NCBI GenBank assembly: GCA_016934745.1
Contig: JAFGSF010000019.1
Span: 1-59,870 of the forward strand
Length of the DNA stretch: 59,870 bases
Direction: 5' to 3'
DNA from: Candidatus Aminicenantota bacterium
GTDB taxonomy: Bacteria; Acidobacteriota; Aminicenantia; UBA2199
Notes under the pieces: generated by a model
Told to the model about the DNA's origin: nothing
Databases searched by the model: none
Seen by the model: only the letters and a program-made list of their open reading frames with translations
In this document: positions 25,924 to 34,376 of the stretch, piece by piece
How positions within the stretch are numbered: the stretch's first letter is position 1
Layout: each line of letters opens with the position of its first letter
Position numbers and translations under genes: made by a program

Positions 25924-25952
25924 TGGAAAAAAGCCGAATTATTTGTTATACT
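25924..25952 (+). promoter_or_regulatory. Promoter of the RsbW-like gene; leaderless
   Basis: TATACT at 25947-25952 lies eight bases before ATG 25961. The -35 region (TGGAAA at 25924-25929, 17-bp spacer) is weak. No ribosome site separates them. It diverges from the promoter at 25817-25845. Confidence 0.5.
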
Positions 25953-25960
25953 TTAAACTG

Positions 25961-26383
25961 ATGAGTAAAAAAGAAAATGCCATTTCCATGTTTTTTAAAA
26001 GCAACCTTAAATATACCGAGCTGAGTGTTCTGGTTTTGGCTTTCATTAAAAAAATACTTGAAATTGGCGATGATGAGTTTTTTAAAATCGAAATTTCCCT
26101 GCGTGAAGCCATCAACAACGCCATCGTTCATGGCAACCAGAATGATTTAACCAAGCTGGTGTTTGTCGAATTTATCTGGGAAAAATCTTTTTTGCGGATG
26201 CGCATCCGGGATGAGGGCAAACAAAAAATCAATCTGAATCAAATCCTAGAAAAAATTAACAGCTGCGGCCTTCTGTCCTCCAATGGACGCGGCATCATGA
26301 TCATCAAAAGCTATATGGATAAATTTGAGTTTCGCTGCCTGAATCGTGGCAGTGAAGTCCTTATGGAAAAAAAATTGTCATGA
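25961..26383 (+). CDS. RsbW/SpoIIAB-like serine-protein kinase (anti-sigma factor ATPase fold)
   Basis: 140 residues of the GHKL HATPase_c_2 fold. The N box is EISLREAINNAIVHGN, the G1 box RIRDEG and the G2 box NGRGIMIIKSYMD. Proteins of this class bind sigma factors or phosphorylate STAS-domain antagonists. No sigma factor, STAS protein or PP2C phosphatase is encoded nearby, so its partner must be elsewhere. ATG 25961 was chosen over TTG 25943, which would lie upstream of the -10 element. Its stop overlaps the tsaB start. Confidence 0.85.
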   Translation: MSKKENAISMFFKSNLKYTELSVLVLAFIKKILEIGDDEFFKIEISLREAINNAIVHGNQNDLTKLVFVEFIWEKSFLRMRIRDEGKQKINLNQILEKINSCGLLSSNGRGIMIIKSYMDKFEFRCLNRGSEVLMEKKLS

Positions 26384-27081
26384 ATCTGCTCAGTCTGGAA
26401 ACGTCTTCGCAGGACGTTTCCATCGCCGTTTTTAAAAATGAAGACATTTTGCTTGAATACAATTTTTCTTCGCGGGACAACCTGTCCGCCATGCTGGTCC
26501 CCAGTTTGGAGTTTGTTTTGAAATCACTGGACCTGTCGATGGGGAATATCGATTTGTTCGGAGTGGGTATTGGCCCTGGGCTTTTTACCGGTATTCGTAT
26601 CGGCTTGGCCACATTGAAGGGGGTGGCCTTCGCAGAAAAAAAACCGCTGGTCGGAGTCACTTCCCTTATGGCGCTGGCTTTTAAGTTTGTTGATACTGAA
26701 AAAAATGTCATTTCTCTCATTGATGCTAAAAAAGGAGAAGTTTATCTTGGCGGCTATCGCTTCATGGGCGGTGAGCCGGTTGAACTCATTCCACCCTGTC
26801 TGCTGAAAATCAATGATATCGTTCCACTGCTGGAGAAATTCCCTGACAAGATTTTTACGGGTAGCGGGGCAGAAAAGCATAAGGATTTTTTGGTGCATCA
26901 TTTCAGCGGCAGCCGCCAGCTGAATCGTTCGCATTTTCTGGCAAACGAGATCGGTATGATCGCTTGGCAGCAGTTTCGCCGCAAACGATATCTGACCAAC
27001 CTGCAAAGCCTGTCTCCTTTTTATCTGCGCAAGCCAGATGCTGAAAGCAACCTTGCCGTTTCCAACGCCATCCTTGATTAG
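26380..27081 (+). CDS. tsaB: tRNA threonylcarbamoyladenosine biosynthesis protein TsaB
   Basis: 233 residues of the ASKHA fold. It starts NLLSLETSSQDVSIAVF, with the YeaZ-specific segment FGVGIGPGLFTGIRIGLATLKG. TsaB scaffolds TsaD and TsaE in making t6A37 in ANN-decoding tRNAs; it lacks catalytic activity itself. The ATG overlaps the previous stop (ATGA) and rimI follows directly, the common tsaB-rimI order. The length matches E. coli TsaB (231). Confidence 0.92.
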   Translation: MNLLSLETSSQDVSIAVFKNEDILLEYNFSSRDNLSAMLVPSLEFVLKSLDLSMGNIDLFGVGIGPGLFTGIRIGLATLKGVAFAEKKPLVGVTSLMALAFKFVDTEKNVISLIDAKKGEVYLGGYRFMGGEPVELIPPCLLKINDIVPLLEKFPDKIFTGSGAEKHKDFLVHHFSGSRQLNRSHFLANEIGMIAWQQFRRKRYLTNLQSLSPFYLRKPDAESNLAVSNAILD

Positions 27082-27511
27082 AAAGGCCAGAGCGGCAGAT
27101 TTAGCCGCCGTGCTGGAAATCGAGCACGCGCAATTCTCCAATCCCTGGACCGCCGATCATTTTCAAGCCGAATTGAACAATAGTTTCTCTCATTTTTATG
27201 TCGTCGAGAACAGGGAAAATTCAGCCGTGGCCGGATTTATGATATTTTGGAGACTGGACGGCGAACTTGAATTGCATAAAATCGCAGTCATCCAGGCTTG
27301 CCAGCGGCACGGCTTTGCTTCCAGCCTGATGGATTTTTTTATCCGCATCGCCCGTTCCTGGCATTGCCATCATGCGTTGCTTGAAGTGCGGGCCAGCAAT
27401 GAAGCGGCGATCCGCTTATATGAAAAGACTAATTTCCAATGCGTGGGTCGACGCCGTGATTATTATTCACACCCCAGCGAAGATGCCTTGGTCTTCCGAT
27501 TGGAGTTTTGA
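27038..27511 (+). CDS. rimI: Ribosomal protein S18 alanine N-acetyltransferase-like (GNAT)
   Basis: 157 residues as drawn, with the GNAT core: IRKARAADLAAVLEIE, FSNPWTADHF, HKIAVIQACQRHGFASSLM (a divergent acetyl-CoA Q/R-x2-G motif), EVRASNEAAIRLYEKTNF and YYSHPSEDALVF. It sits next to tsaB as in many bacteria. The start is uncertain. ATG 27038 gives a 44-base overlap with tsaB, whereas TTG 27074 would give an eight-base overlap and 145 residues, closer to E. coli RimI. Neither has a good ribosome site. Confidence 0.85.
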   Translation: MLKATLPFPTPSLIRKARAADLAAVLEIEHAQFSNPWTADHFQAELNNSFSHFYVVENRENSAVAGFMIFWRLDGELELHKIAVIQACQRHGFASSLMDFFIRIARSWHCHHALLEVRASNEAAIRLYEKTNFQCVGRRRDYYSHPSEDALVFRLEF

Positions 27512-27527
27512 ACAGGCTGCCGCTGGA

Positions 27528-28610
27528 TTAAAAAATGTCTGGTTCTTTGCTGATGCGCTCTTCAATTTTTTGTTTTTCTTTTTCCCAGAAATCAATTCCG
27601 GCGGCTTCAAAAATGGCGACAATTTGCGGATCGAACTGCCGCCCGGAATGTTTTTTTAATTCGGCGGCGGCAATTTTTAACGGCAGGGCTTTTTGATAAG
27701 GCCGATCGGAAGTCATCGCGTCAATGGCATCAGCGATATTGAATATCCTGGCCCCCATGGGGATATCTTGCCCGCTCAGGCCATGGGGATATCCGCTACC
27801 ATCAAATGCCTCGTGATGGTGTAAAACGATCTGGGCTGACGATTCCAGGAATTTGATGCGCCGCAAAAGATTATAGCCGATACTCGGATGATTTTTCATG
27901 ATCAACCATTCCTCGGCGGTCAATTCTCCCGGTTTCCTCAGTATGGCGTCAGGAATGCCGATTTTGCCGATATCATGAAGCAAGGCGCCGTACTCATATA
28001 CCTTCAGGGTATTTTTATCGCTTATTTTCATTAATTCGGCCAGCTTTAAAGTGAAGCTGACCACACGCAGGGAATGGCCTTGTGTTTCGGTGTCGCGAGT
28101 ATCCAGGACCGTGGCCATGGCTCGCAAGGTGAAATTATAAGTTTTATCAAGTTCCAGCAGGGCTTTTTTCAAATCACTGGTCCTTTCTTCGACCATTTTT
28201 TCCAGGTGTTTCTGATATTCCTTATTTTCCAGGACTAGGCGTCTTTTTTCCAGGGCTTTACTGGCGGCAAAAGAAACCTCGTTCAGTTTAAATGGTTTGG
28301 ATACATAATCATAGGCCCCTTTTTCCATTGCCGTAATAGCCGATTCGATATCCTTGACGGCGGAAATCATAATGACCATCACATCGGCGTCGATCAGTTT
28401 GATTTCTTCCAGTAATTCGAGTCCGCTTTTTCCCGGCATGCGGATATCGGACATGATGATGTCAAAATTCCCATCGTTTTTAAACTTCTGCAGCGCTTCA
28501 AAAGCGTTGGCTGCCAGGTGGCACTCATACCCTTCGTTTTCCAGGAAATCCTTCAGCAGTTCACGGATGTCTTTTTCATCGTCGGTAATGAGTATCCTTC
28601 CCTTTTTCAT
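27528..28610 (-). CDS. Response regulator with HD-GYP cyclic-di-GMP phosphodiesterase domain
   Basis: 360 residues. The receiver domain (1-120) has acidic residues DDEKD and the phospho-accepting Asp in MSDIRMPGKSG. A coiled linker (EKRRLVLENKEYQKHLEK) leads to the HD-GYP domain, with LLHDIGKIGIPDAIL, HHHEAFDGSGYPHGL and NIADAIDAMTSDRPY all intact, so c-di-GMP hydrolysis is expected. No sensor kinase is adjacent. The gene faces the tsaB-rimI operon and is read from its own region at 28611-28702. Confidence 0.93.
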   Translation of the reverse strand: MKKGRILITDDEKDIRELLKDFLENEGYECHLAANAFEALQKFKNDGNFDIIMSDIRMPGKSGLELLEEIKLIDADVMVIMISAVKDIESAITAMEKGAYDYVSKPFKLNEVSFAASKALEKRRLVLENKEYQKHLEKMVEERTSDLKKALLELDKTYNFTLRAMATVLDTRDTETQGHSLRVVSFTLKLAELMKISDKNTLKVYEYGALLHDIGKIGIPDAILRKPGELTAEEWLIMKNHPSIGYNLLRRIKFLESSAQIVLHHHEAFDGSGYPHGLSGQDIPMGARIFNIADAIDAMTSDRPYQKALPLKIAAAELKKHSGRQFDPQIVAIFEAAGIDFWEKEKQKIEERISKEPDIF

Positions 28611-28702
28611 TAGTTTTCCAATATCATATCCGCCCGGTCCTGTAAAGGGGTAAAAAAAGTCGTCCGCGATATCCAGAAAAACAGGCTTTTCTCAAACTGC
28701 GG

Positions 28703-30127
28703 TTAATAGCGGTAATGATCGGGCTTGAACGGGCCGGAACTTGAAATTCCCAGGTACTCGGCTTGCTTGGCTGTCAGGATGGTCAGTTTTGCTCCCAGAG
28801 CTTCCAGGTGCATTCGTGCCACTTCCTCATCCAGGTGCTTGGGCAGGGTATAAACTTTCCTTTCCAGGCCGCTCTTAAGCAATTCGATCTGGGCCAGGCA
28901 TTGGTTGGTAAAACTGCAGCTCATGACAAAACTGGGATGACCGGTAGCGCAGCCCAGGTTTACCAGGCGTCCCTCGGCCAATATGATAATGGCATGGCCC
29001 GATTTCAATGACCATTTGTCCACTTGCGGTTTGATGGTCATTTTTTTCAAGCCGGGTGTTGTTTCCAGGTAATGCATGTCAATTTCACTGTCAAAATGTC
29101 CGATGTTGCAAATAATGGCTTCATTTTTCATCATTTCCATGTGCCGGCCGCAGATGACATCACAATTGCCTGTCGCAGTAATAAAAATATCGCCGCTGCC
29201 GACCACGTCTTCCAACGTGGATACCTCGTATCCTTCCATGGCCGCCTGCAAGGCGCAAATCGGGTCGATTTCAGTGATGATCACCCGCGCCCCAAAGCCG
29301 CGCATGGATTGGGCGCAACCTTTGCCGACATCGCCATAGCCGCAGACAACGACTTTTTTTCCGGCCACCATGATGTCGGTGGCCCGTTTGATTCCGTCAG
29401 CCAGTGATTCCCGGCAGCCGTAAAGATTATCGAACTTGGATTTGGTCACGGAGTCATTGACATTAATGGCCGGGAACAGCAAACTGCCTTCGGCCTGCAT
29501 CTGGTAAAGACGATGCACGCCGGTTGTTGTTTCTTCAGATACGCCGCGGATATGCCCGCTGATCCGGGTCCAATGCTGGGGATCGCGTTGGTGACCATTG
29601 CGCAACCGTTGCCAGATCACTGCCATTTCCTTGTTTTCTGGAGTTTTTTGTAGAAGTTCGGGATTTTTTTCGATCTTGACCCCCTGATGGATCAACAGGG
29701 TGGCATCACCCCCGTCGTCAACGATCAAGTTGGGACCCGAACCATCGGGCCAGGTAAGCGCCTGCTCGGTGCACCACCAATATTCTTCCAGAGATTCGCC
29801 TTTCCAGGCAAAAACGGCGGCTTGGCCGGCCTTGGCGATGGCGGCGGCGGCATGGTCCTGGGTGGAAAAAATATTGCAGGACGCCCAGCGCACATCGGCG
29901 CCCAATTCAATCAGGGTTTCTATGAGCATGGCCGTTTGAATGGTCATGTGCAGGCTGCCGGTCACCTTCATGCCGCGCAGGGGCTTTTGCGGTCCGTACT
30001 TGGCGCGGATGGCCATCAGCCCCGGCATCTCGCCCCGGGCCAGGTCCATTTCCCTGCGTCCCCAGTCGGCCAGCGAGATGTCGGCGATCTTATAGGGCAG
30101 GGCGCGGTCTTTTTCGGTTGTTTTCAT
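28703..30127 (-). CDS. ahcY: S-adenosylhomocysteine hydrolase
   Basis: 474-residue NAD-dependent enzyme that splits SAH into adenosine and homocysteine, completing the methyl cycle with metK next door. It has [35 protein letters not shown] (catalytic Lys/Asp/Asn segment), the NAD motif [10 protein letters not shown] and the C-terminal KPDHYRY. ATG 30127 follows GGAGAA at a normal distance; a longer frame starting at 30199 lacks one and adds unrelated residues. Length is typical of bacterial AhcY with its extra loop. Confidence 0.96.
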   Translation of the reverse strand: MKTTEKDRALPYKIADISLADWGRREMDLARGEMPGLMAIRAKYGPQKPLRGMKVTGSLHMTIQTAMLIETLIELGADVRWASCNIFSTQDHAAAAIAKAGQAAVFAWKGESLEEYWWCTEQALTWPDGSGPNLIVDDGGDATLLIHQGVKIEKNPELLQKTPENKEMAVIWQRLRNGHQRDPQHWTRISGHIRGVSEETTTGVHRLYQMQAEGSLLFPAINVNDSVTKSKFDNLYGCRESLADGIKRATDIMVAGKKVVVCGYGDVGKGCAQSMRGFGARVIITEIDPICALQAAMEGYEVSTLEDVVGSGDIFITATGNCDVICGRHMEMMKNEAIICNIGHFDSEIDMHYLETTPGLKKMTIKPQVDKWSLKSGHAIIILAEGRLVNLGCATGHPSFVMSCSFTNQCLAQIELLKSGLERKVYTLPKHLDEEVARMHLEALGAKLTILTAKQAEYLGISSSGPFKPDHYRY

Positions 30128-30201
30128 TTTATTCTCCACATTTTCAACGGTTGCTGTATCCAGCTTGCGATACGCATCCGGTTTCAGCATTTTTTTCACA
30201 A

Positions 30202-30222
30202 GGGCGACCCGCCGGGTCGCCC
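30202..30222. repeat. GGGCGACCC palindrome
   Basis: GGGCGACCC (30202-30210) and GGGTCGCCC (30214-30222) form a nine-bp stem around GCC, in the 168-base gap between metK and ahcY. It is not followed by a T-run. Its form resembles the short GC palindromes dispersed in some uncultured-lineage genomes. Confidence 0.7.
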
Positions 30223-30255
30223 CTACGCTTCATTGAATCTTTGTTTCTTTTCTTT

Positions 30256-30285
30256 CTCGTCACGCGTCACGTGTTTCTCGTCACG
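30256..30285. repeat. CTCGTCACG repeat cluster
   Basis: CTCGTCACGCGTCACGTG followed by TTTCTCGTCACG contains three TCACG units. It is related, in inverted orientation, to the GTGACG repeats at 957-986 and 1471-1492. It lies in the metK-ahcY gap, between the palindrome at 30202 and the metK stop. Confidence 0.55.
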
Positions 30286-30295
30286 AAGGTTCTGG

Positions 30296-31456
30296 CTATT
30301 TCTTGGCCAGGTCTTTCAGTACCTGGACTTTGTCCAACTTTTCCCAGGGAAATTCATTGCGGCCGAAGTGACCGTAAGACGCTGTTTTTTTGTATATGGG
30401 CTTTTTCAGATCGAGTTGTTTCAGAATATCGCCCGGCTTGAGCGGGAATACTTTGCGGATCATGGCCGCAATTTTTTCTTCGCTTATTTTGCCGGTGTTG
30501 AAGAGATTGACGTTGATCGAAACCGGTTCGGCCACGCCGATGGCGTAAGCCAACTGTACTTCGCATTTCGCGGCCAAACCCGAAGCGACAAGGTTTTTGG
30601 CAATATAGCGGGCCACGTAGGCGCCGGAGCGGTCAACTTTGCTTGGATCCTTGCCGGAGAAAGCGCCGCCGCCATGCCGACCCATGCCGCCATACGTGTC
30701 CACGATGATCTTGCGGCCGGTCAGCCCGGCATCGGCATATGGACCGCCGACAACGAATTTTCCGGTTGGATTGATATAAAACTTGGTGGTCGAAGAGAGC
30801 CATTTGCCGCAGACCGGCTTGACCACGTACTTGATGATGTCTTTTTCGATGCGGGCATGATGGATTCCCTCATCATGCTGGTTGGAAACGACAACGGCAG
30901 TTACGTGGCAGGGTTTGCCGTTTTCATATTCCACGGTAACCTGGGCTTTGCCATCGGGGCCAAGGTAGGGAATGGTCTTGTTTTTTCTGACCTGGGCCAG
31001 CTTCATGGTCAGCTTGTGGGCCAGGTCAATGGGCAGGGGCATGTAATTGCCGGTCTCATTGGTGGCATAGCCGAACATCATTCCCTGGTCGCCGGCACCC
31101 TGCTCGTGGCCCTTGGCAGCATTCACTCCCATGGCGATGTCTGCAGATTGCTCTTCGATGTGAACCAGAACGGCACAGGTTTCATATTCGATCCCATAGC
31201 GTGATTGGGTGTAACCGATTTCTTTAAGTGTCTGGCGGACGATAGTCGGGATATTGACGTAAGCTGATGTGGTCAGCTCACCGGCCACCAGGACCATGCC
31301 GGTCTTGGTCAATGTTTCAATGGCAACGCGTGCATTCGGATCCTGTTCCAAGCAAGCGTCAAGAATACTGTCGGATATTTGGTCACAAACCTTGTCCGGG
31401 TGACCCGCACATACCGATTCTGACGTGAACAGATATTTTCCTTTGATCATTTTCAC
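30296..31456 (-). CDS. metK: S-adenosylmethionine synthetase
   Basis: 386 residues. MetK makes SAM from methionine and ATP. Motifs include [21 protein letters not shown] (shown here as its first part), [30 protein letters not shown] (P-loop-like) and YGHFGR near the C-terminus. GGAGGTG precedes the ATG. It lies upstream of ahcY on the same strand with a 168-base repeat-rich gap, consistent with shared methyl-cycle control. No SAM or SAH riboswitch is recognisable in either leader. Confidence 0.97.
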   Translation of the reverse strand: MKMIKGKYLFTSESVCAGHPDKVCDQISDSILDACLEQDPNARVAIETLTKTGMVLVAGELTTSAYVNIPTIVRQTLKEIGYTQSRYGIEYETCAVLVHIEEQSADIAMGVNAAKGHEQGAGDQGMMFGYATNETGNYMPLPIDLAHKLTMKLAQVRKNKTIPYLGPDGKAQVTVEYENGKPCHVTAVVVSNQHDEGIHHARIEKDIIKYVVKPVCGKWLSSTTKFYINPTGKFVVGGPYADAGLTGRKIIVDTYGGMGRHGGGAFSGKDPSKVDRSGAYVARYIAKNLVASGLAAKCEVQLAYAIGVAEPVSINVNLFNTGKISEEKIAAMIRKVFPLKPGDILKQLDLKKPIYKKTASYGHFGRNEFPWEKLDKVQVLKDLAKK

Positions 31457-31487
31457 CTCCAGGGAGAATGGGTTTGGAATAAAACCA

Positions 31488-31516
31488 ATACTAACAAATT
31501 AAGCGGGAACTGTCAA
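31488..31516 (-). promoter_or_regulatory. metK promoter
   Basis: On the minus strand TTGACA (31511-31516) and TAGTAT (31488-31493) have a 17-bp spacer. A leader of about 25 bases carrying GGAGGTG follows. Confidence 0.65.
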
Positions 31517-31541
31517 TGAATGGACCCTTGGCGATGTCGGA

Positions 31542-31571
31542 TTGACTGCAATTTATTTCTTTGCATATATT
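31542..31571 (+). promoter_or_regulatory. Hybrid kinase promoter
   Basis: TTGACT (31542-31547) and TATATT (31566-31571) have an 18-bp spacer. The predicted leader is about 80 bases and ends with a GGAG ribosome site. It diverges from the metK promoter. Confidence 0.5.
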
Positions 31572-31660
31572 TTTTTGATATGTTATAAAAAAGGCACCCT
31601 TTTCGTATCTTCTGTATCTGGGGAGAATGATGATTCTGTTTCGAGTACAGCGGAGATGAA

Positions 31661-34126
31661 ATGAAGACAAAAAAGCCAACGGGTCGGTCGGCAAAGGCGC
31701 ACATCCAAAATCATGAAAAATTGAAAAGCCGGACCTTGTGTCCTACCAGGGAATTGGCTGAAGCCAATCGTGCCTTGATGGAAAGCGAGGAGCGATACCG
31801 TGAATTGGTTTCCCATATGCCCAATGGCGTATTGGTCCATAAAAAAGGGCGGATCGTTTTTGTCAATGCGTTTATCCTTTCCTGGCTCGGTCGCTCTAGG
31901 GAATACATCATTGGGAAATCTGTTTTGGATCTTGTCCACCCAGATGATCGGGAAATCGTTGGAAAAAACCTGGCCCTGCGCTTGGCCAATAAACCTGCGG
32001 CCCAAGGATATGAAGCTCGTGTCAGCGGCCTGAGTGGAGAATGGCGCCATGTAATCATCCATGTCACAAGCATTATGTACGACCATGAACCGGCATTCAT
32101 GGCGGTTTTGAGCGATATAACCGAAGCCAAGCGTTCTGAAAAAATCCAGGACGCCATTTATAAAATTTCCGAGGCGGCCCACGTTTGTGATGATTTGCCA
32201 GAGCTATATCGCGCCATTCATCAGATCATTTTTGGGCTGATGCCGGCCAGAAATTTTTATATCGCCCTTTTCGACGCCGAAACCCAGCAGCTTAGTTTCC
32301 CTTACTTTGAGGATGAGTTTGACCCTGCTCCCGCCACCCGCGCACTGGAAAATGGATTGACCGAATATGTGCTGCGCAGCGGAGCGCCACTGCTGGCCAC
32401 GCCTGAAATTCTCGGCGAGCTTGAAAATCAAGGCGAGATCGAGTTGATCGGCACTCCGTCCATCGATTGGCTGGGTATACCCTTGAAGATCAGGGAAAAA
32501 ACCATCGGCGTGCTGGTGGTGCAGACCTATTCGCGGGGCTTGCGCTATGGTCCAGACGAAAAAAATATTTTGATATTCGTCTCCAACCAGGTGGCCATGG
32601 CCATCGAACGCAAGCATGCCGTGGCCAGACTGCGCCGCAGTGAACAGAAAAACCGTGCCATCCTCCATGCCATTCCGGATCTGATGTTTCTGCTCGACAA
32701 GGACGGGATTTTCCTGGATTACAAGGCAGAAAAAAACAGTTCCCTCCTGGTACAGCCTGCGATGTTTTTGGGGCGCAAGGTGGCAGATGTGCTGCCGCCC
32801 TGGCTGGCCGATTTAACCATGAAGAACATCCGGCACACGTTACAGACCAGGGATCTGCAGGTTTATGAATATGAGTTGATGCTTGATCAGCGGCTCCAAT
32901 ATTTTGAAGCGCGCTGTGCCCTGTGTGGCAGCGATGAAGTTTTGGTGGTCATCCGCAACCTGACCGAAAAACGACGCCTGGAGCAGCAGGTTCTGCAATC
33001 CCAGAAGATGGAGAGCCTGGGCACTCTGGCCGGAGGCATTGCTCACGATTTCAACAATATCCTGGCCGGCATCCTGGGCTATGCTTCGTTCCTGAAGTCG
33101 AAGCTCAGCATGGATCATGATTTTTTTAAATATATTGATACCATCGAACGCAGCGCCATCCGTGCCGCCGATCTGACATCCAAACTCCTGGCTTTCACCC
33201 GCGGCGACAGGGTCGATCACCAGCCTTTAAATATCAATAAACTGATCCGCGAGACCCTGGAAATCATCCAGCATACCATCGACAAGTCCATCCGCGTCGA
33301 AACCAAACTGGATGAAGCCTTGCCCACCATGGCGGGTGACGCCGGGCAGATCCAGCAGGTGGTAATGAACCTGTGCGTCAATGCCCGCGATGCGATGAGC
33401 GGCGGCGGCCGGTTGTCGATCGTGACCGAAACAGCTGTTTTTAGAAAGGCTGATCCGCTAATTCCCAACCATGCCGGGCCCGGAGCCTATGTGAAAATCG
33501 TGGTCAGCGATTCGGGGGCGGGTATGGACAAGGATGTCCTGGCCAGGATATTCGATCCGTTTTTCACCACTAAGGCTGCGGGGCAGGGTAGCGGCCTTGG
33601 TTTGTCGGTCGTCTATGGCATTGTCAAAGCCCATGAAGGTTTTATCACCGTCAGCAGCCTGCCGGGCCAGGGCAGCCGCTTTAATGTTTTTTTCCCGGTC
33701 AGCGGCCAGCCGGAAATTTCTGACCAGGTTTCGCTTGCAACCCTGCGCGGACGCGATGAGCTGATCCTTGTGATCGACGATGAAAAAGACATTCGCACTT
33801 TCATCAACGAAGTGCTGCAAAGTCACGGCTACAGGGTTTTGCTAGCTGCCGACGGCGACCAGGCGATCGATATTTACACCAAACGCAGCCAGGAAATCGC
33901 ATTGGTCATCCTGGACATGGTTATGCCGGGGATGGGTGGCGAGGAAGTTTTCCTTAAAATGAAGAACCTGAATCCGCATATCCAGGCCCTGCTTTCTACC
34001 GGCTACAGCCAAGACGGCCGGGTTACTGAGATTTTGCAGAAGGGAGTCAAGGGGTTTATCCAGAAACCCTATGATTTCAACCATCTGCTGGCCAAGCTCC
34101 GACAAATCCTGGAAAAGGGAGAATAA
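31661..34126 (+). CDS. PAS-GAF-PAS hybrid sensor histidine kinase with receiver domain
   Basis: 821 residues without membrane segments, so a soluble sensor. Order: PAS (about 40-160, RYRELVSHMPNGVLVHKKG), GAF (about 165-325), second PAS (about 330-430, NRAILHAIPDLMFLLDKDG), HisKA with phospho-His in LAGGIAHDFNNILAG, HATPase (NLCVNARDAMSGGG, GAGMDKDVLARIFDPFF, GSGLGLSVVYG) and a C-terminal receiver (LVIDDEKD, LVILDMVMPGMGG). GGAG precedes the ATG. It lies upstream of the sigma-54 cluster in the same direction, but a 250-base regulatory gap separates them, so a functional link is only possible. Confidence 0.93.
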   Translation: MKTKKPTGRSAKAHIQNHEKLKSRTLCPTRELAEANRALMESEERYRELVSHMPNGVLVHKKGRIVFVNAFILSWLGRSREYIIGKSVLDLVHPDDREIVGKNLALRLANKPAAQGYEARVSGLSGEWRHVIIHVTSIMYDHEPAFMAVLSDITEAKRSEKIQDAIYKISEAAHVCDDLPELYRAIHQIIFGLMPARNFYIALFDAETQQLSFPYFEDEFDPAPATRALENGLTEYVLRSGAPLLATPEILGELENQGEIELIGTPSIDWLGIPLKIREKTIGVLVVQTYSRGLRYGPDEKNILIFVSNQVAMAIERKHAVARLRRSEQKNRAILHAIPDLMFLLDKDGIFLDYKAEKNSSLLVQPAMFLGRKVADVLPPWLADLTMKNIRHTLQTRDLQVYEYELMLDQRLQYFEARCALCGSDEVLVVIRNLTEKRRLEQQVLQSQKMESLGTLAGGIAHDFNNILAGILGYASFLKSKLSMDHDFFKYIDTIERSAIRAADLTSKLLAFTRGDRVDHQPLNINKLIRETLEIIQHTIDKSIRVETKLDEALPTMAGDAGQIQQVVMNLCVNARDAMSGGGRLSIVTETAVFRKADPLIPNHAGPGAYVKIVVSDSGAGMDKDVLARIFDPFFTTKAAGQGSGLGLSVVYGIVKAHEGFITVSSLPGQGSRFNVFFPVSGQPEISDQVSLATLRGRDELILVIDDEKDIRTFINEVLQSHGYRVLLAADGDQAIDIYTKRSQEIALVILDMVMPGMGGEEVFLKMKNLNPHIQALLSTGYSQDGRVTEILQKGVKGFIQKPYDFNHLLAKLRQILEKGE

Positions 34127-34143
34127 AAGCGAAAATGTTCAAT

Positions 34144-34160
34144 TGTCCTAAAATGGGACA
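34144..34160. promoter_or_regulatory. Upstream activator dyad 1 (putative sigma-54 enhancer site)
   Basis: TGTCC-N7-GGACA, a 17-base dyad. It matches the site at 34225-34241 at 14 of 17 positions and lies about 170-185 bases upstream of a sigma-54 -24/-12 promoter, a typical enhancer distance. The binding protein may be the NtrC-type regulator encoded at 38713-40065. Confidence 0.6.
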
Positions 34161-34224
34161 GTTGGAGATACCGAGCTCAAACAAGCAGTAGCACCACAGT
34201 TTGAGGCATCTTGCGGGCAATCGC

Positions 34225-34241
34225 CGTCCTGAATTGGGACA
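34225..34241. promoter_or_regulatory. Upstream activator dyad 2 (putative sigma-54 enhancer site)
   Basis: CGTCC-N7-GGACA with the same spacing and the same flanking CAG-like bases as dyad 1. It lies about 90-100 bases upstream of the -24/-12 element. Paired dyads upstream of one sigma-54 promoter fit cooperative binding of an enhancer-binding protein. Confidence 0.6.
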
Positions 34242-34327
34242 GCGCACCGCTTAAAGAATCCCGGGCATTTTGATATCCATATCTTGAAAGCCCCATGCAG
34301 AGAAGTATCCAGGCTGTTGTCATGAAA

Positions 34328-34343
34328 TGGCAAATAAATTGCA
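34328..34343 (+). promoter_or_regulatory. Sigma-54 (RpoN) promoter, -24/-12 type
   Basis: TGGCAAATAAATTGCA matches the consensus TGGCA-N6-TTGC-A, with exactly ten bases between the invariant GG (34329-34330) and GC (34341-34342). It is 34 bases upstream of ATG 34377. The gap from 34127 to 34376 holds only this promoter and the two dyads; no gene is seen. Confidence 0.75.
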
Positions 34344-34376
34344 GTCAAAAAGTATAACCATAGGAGCGACGGGCAT

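Noticed and set aside
29687..31204. A 505-codon open frame on the plus strand
   Set aside because: It lies antisense to ahcY and metK, both with full family motifs, and spans the gap between them. Its composition is that of a shadow frame and it has no ribosome site.
30128..31487. Possible SAM or SAH riboswitch for metK or ahcY
   Set aside because: The metK leader is too short after the predicted start. The ahcY upstream gap contains dispersed repeats, not the known aptamer core sequences.
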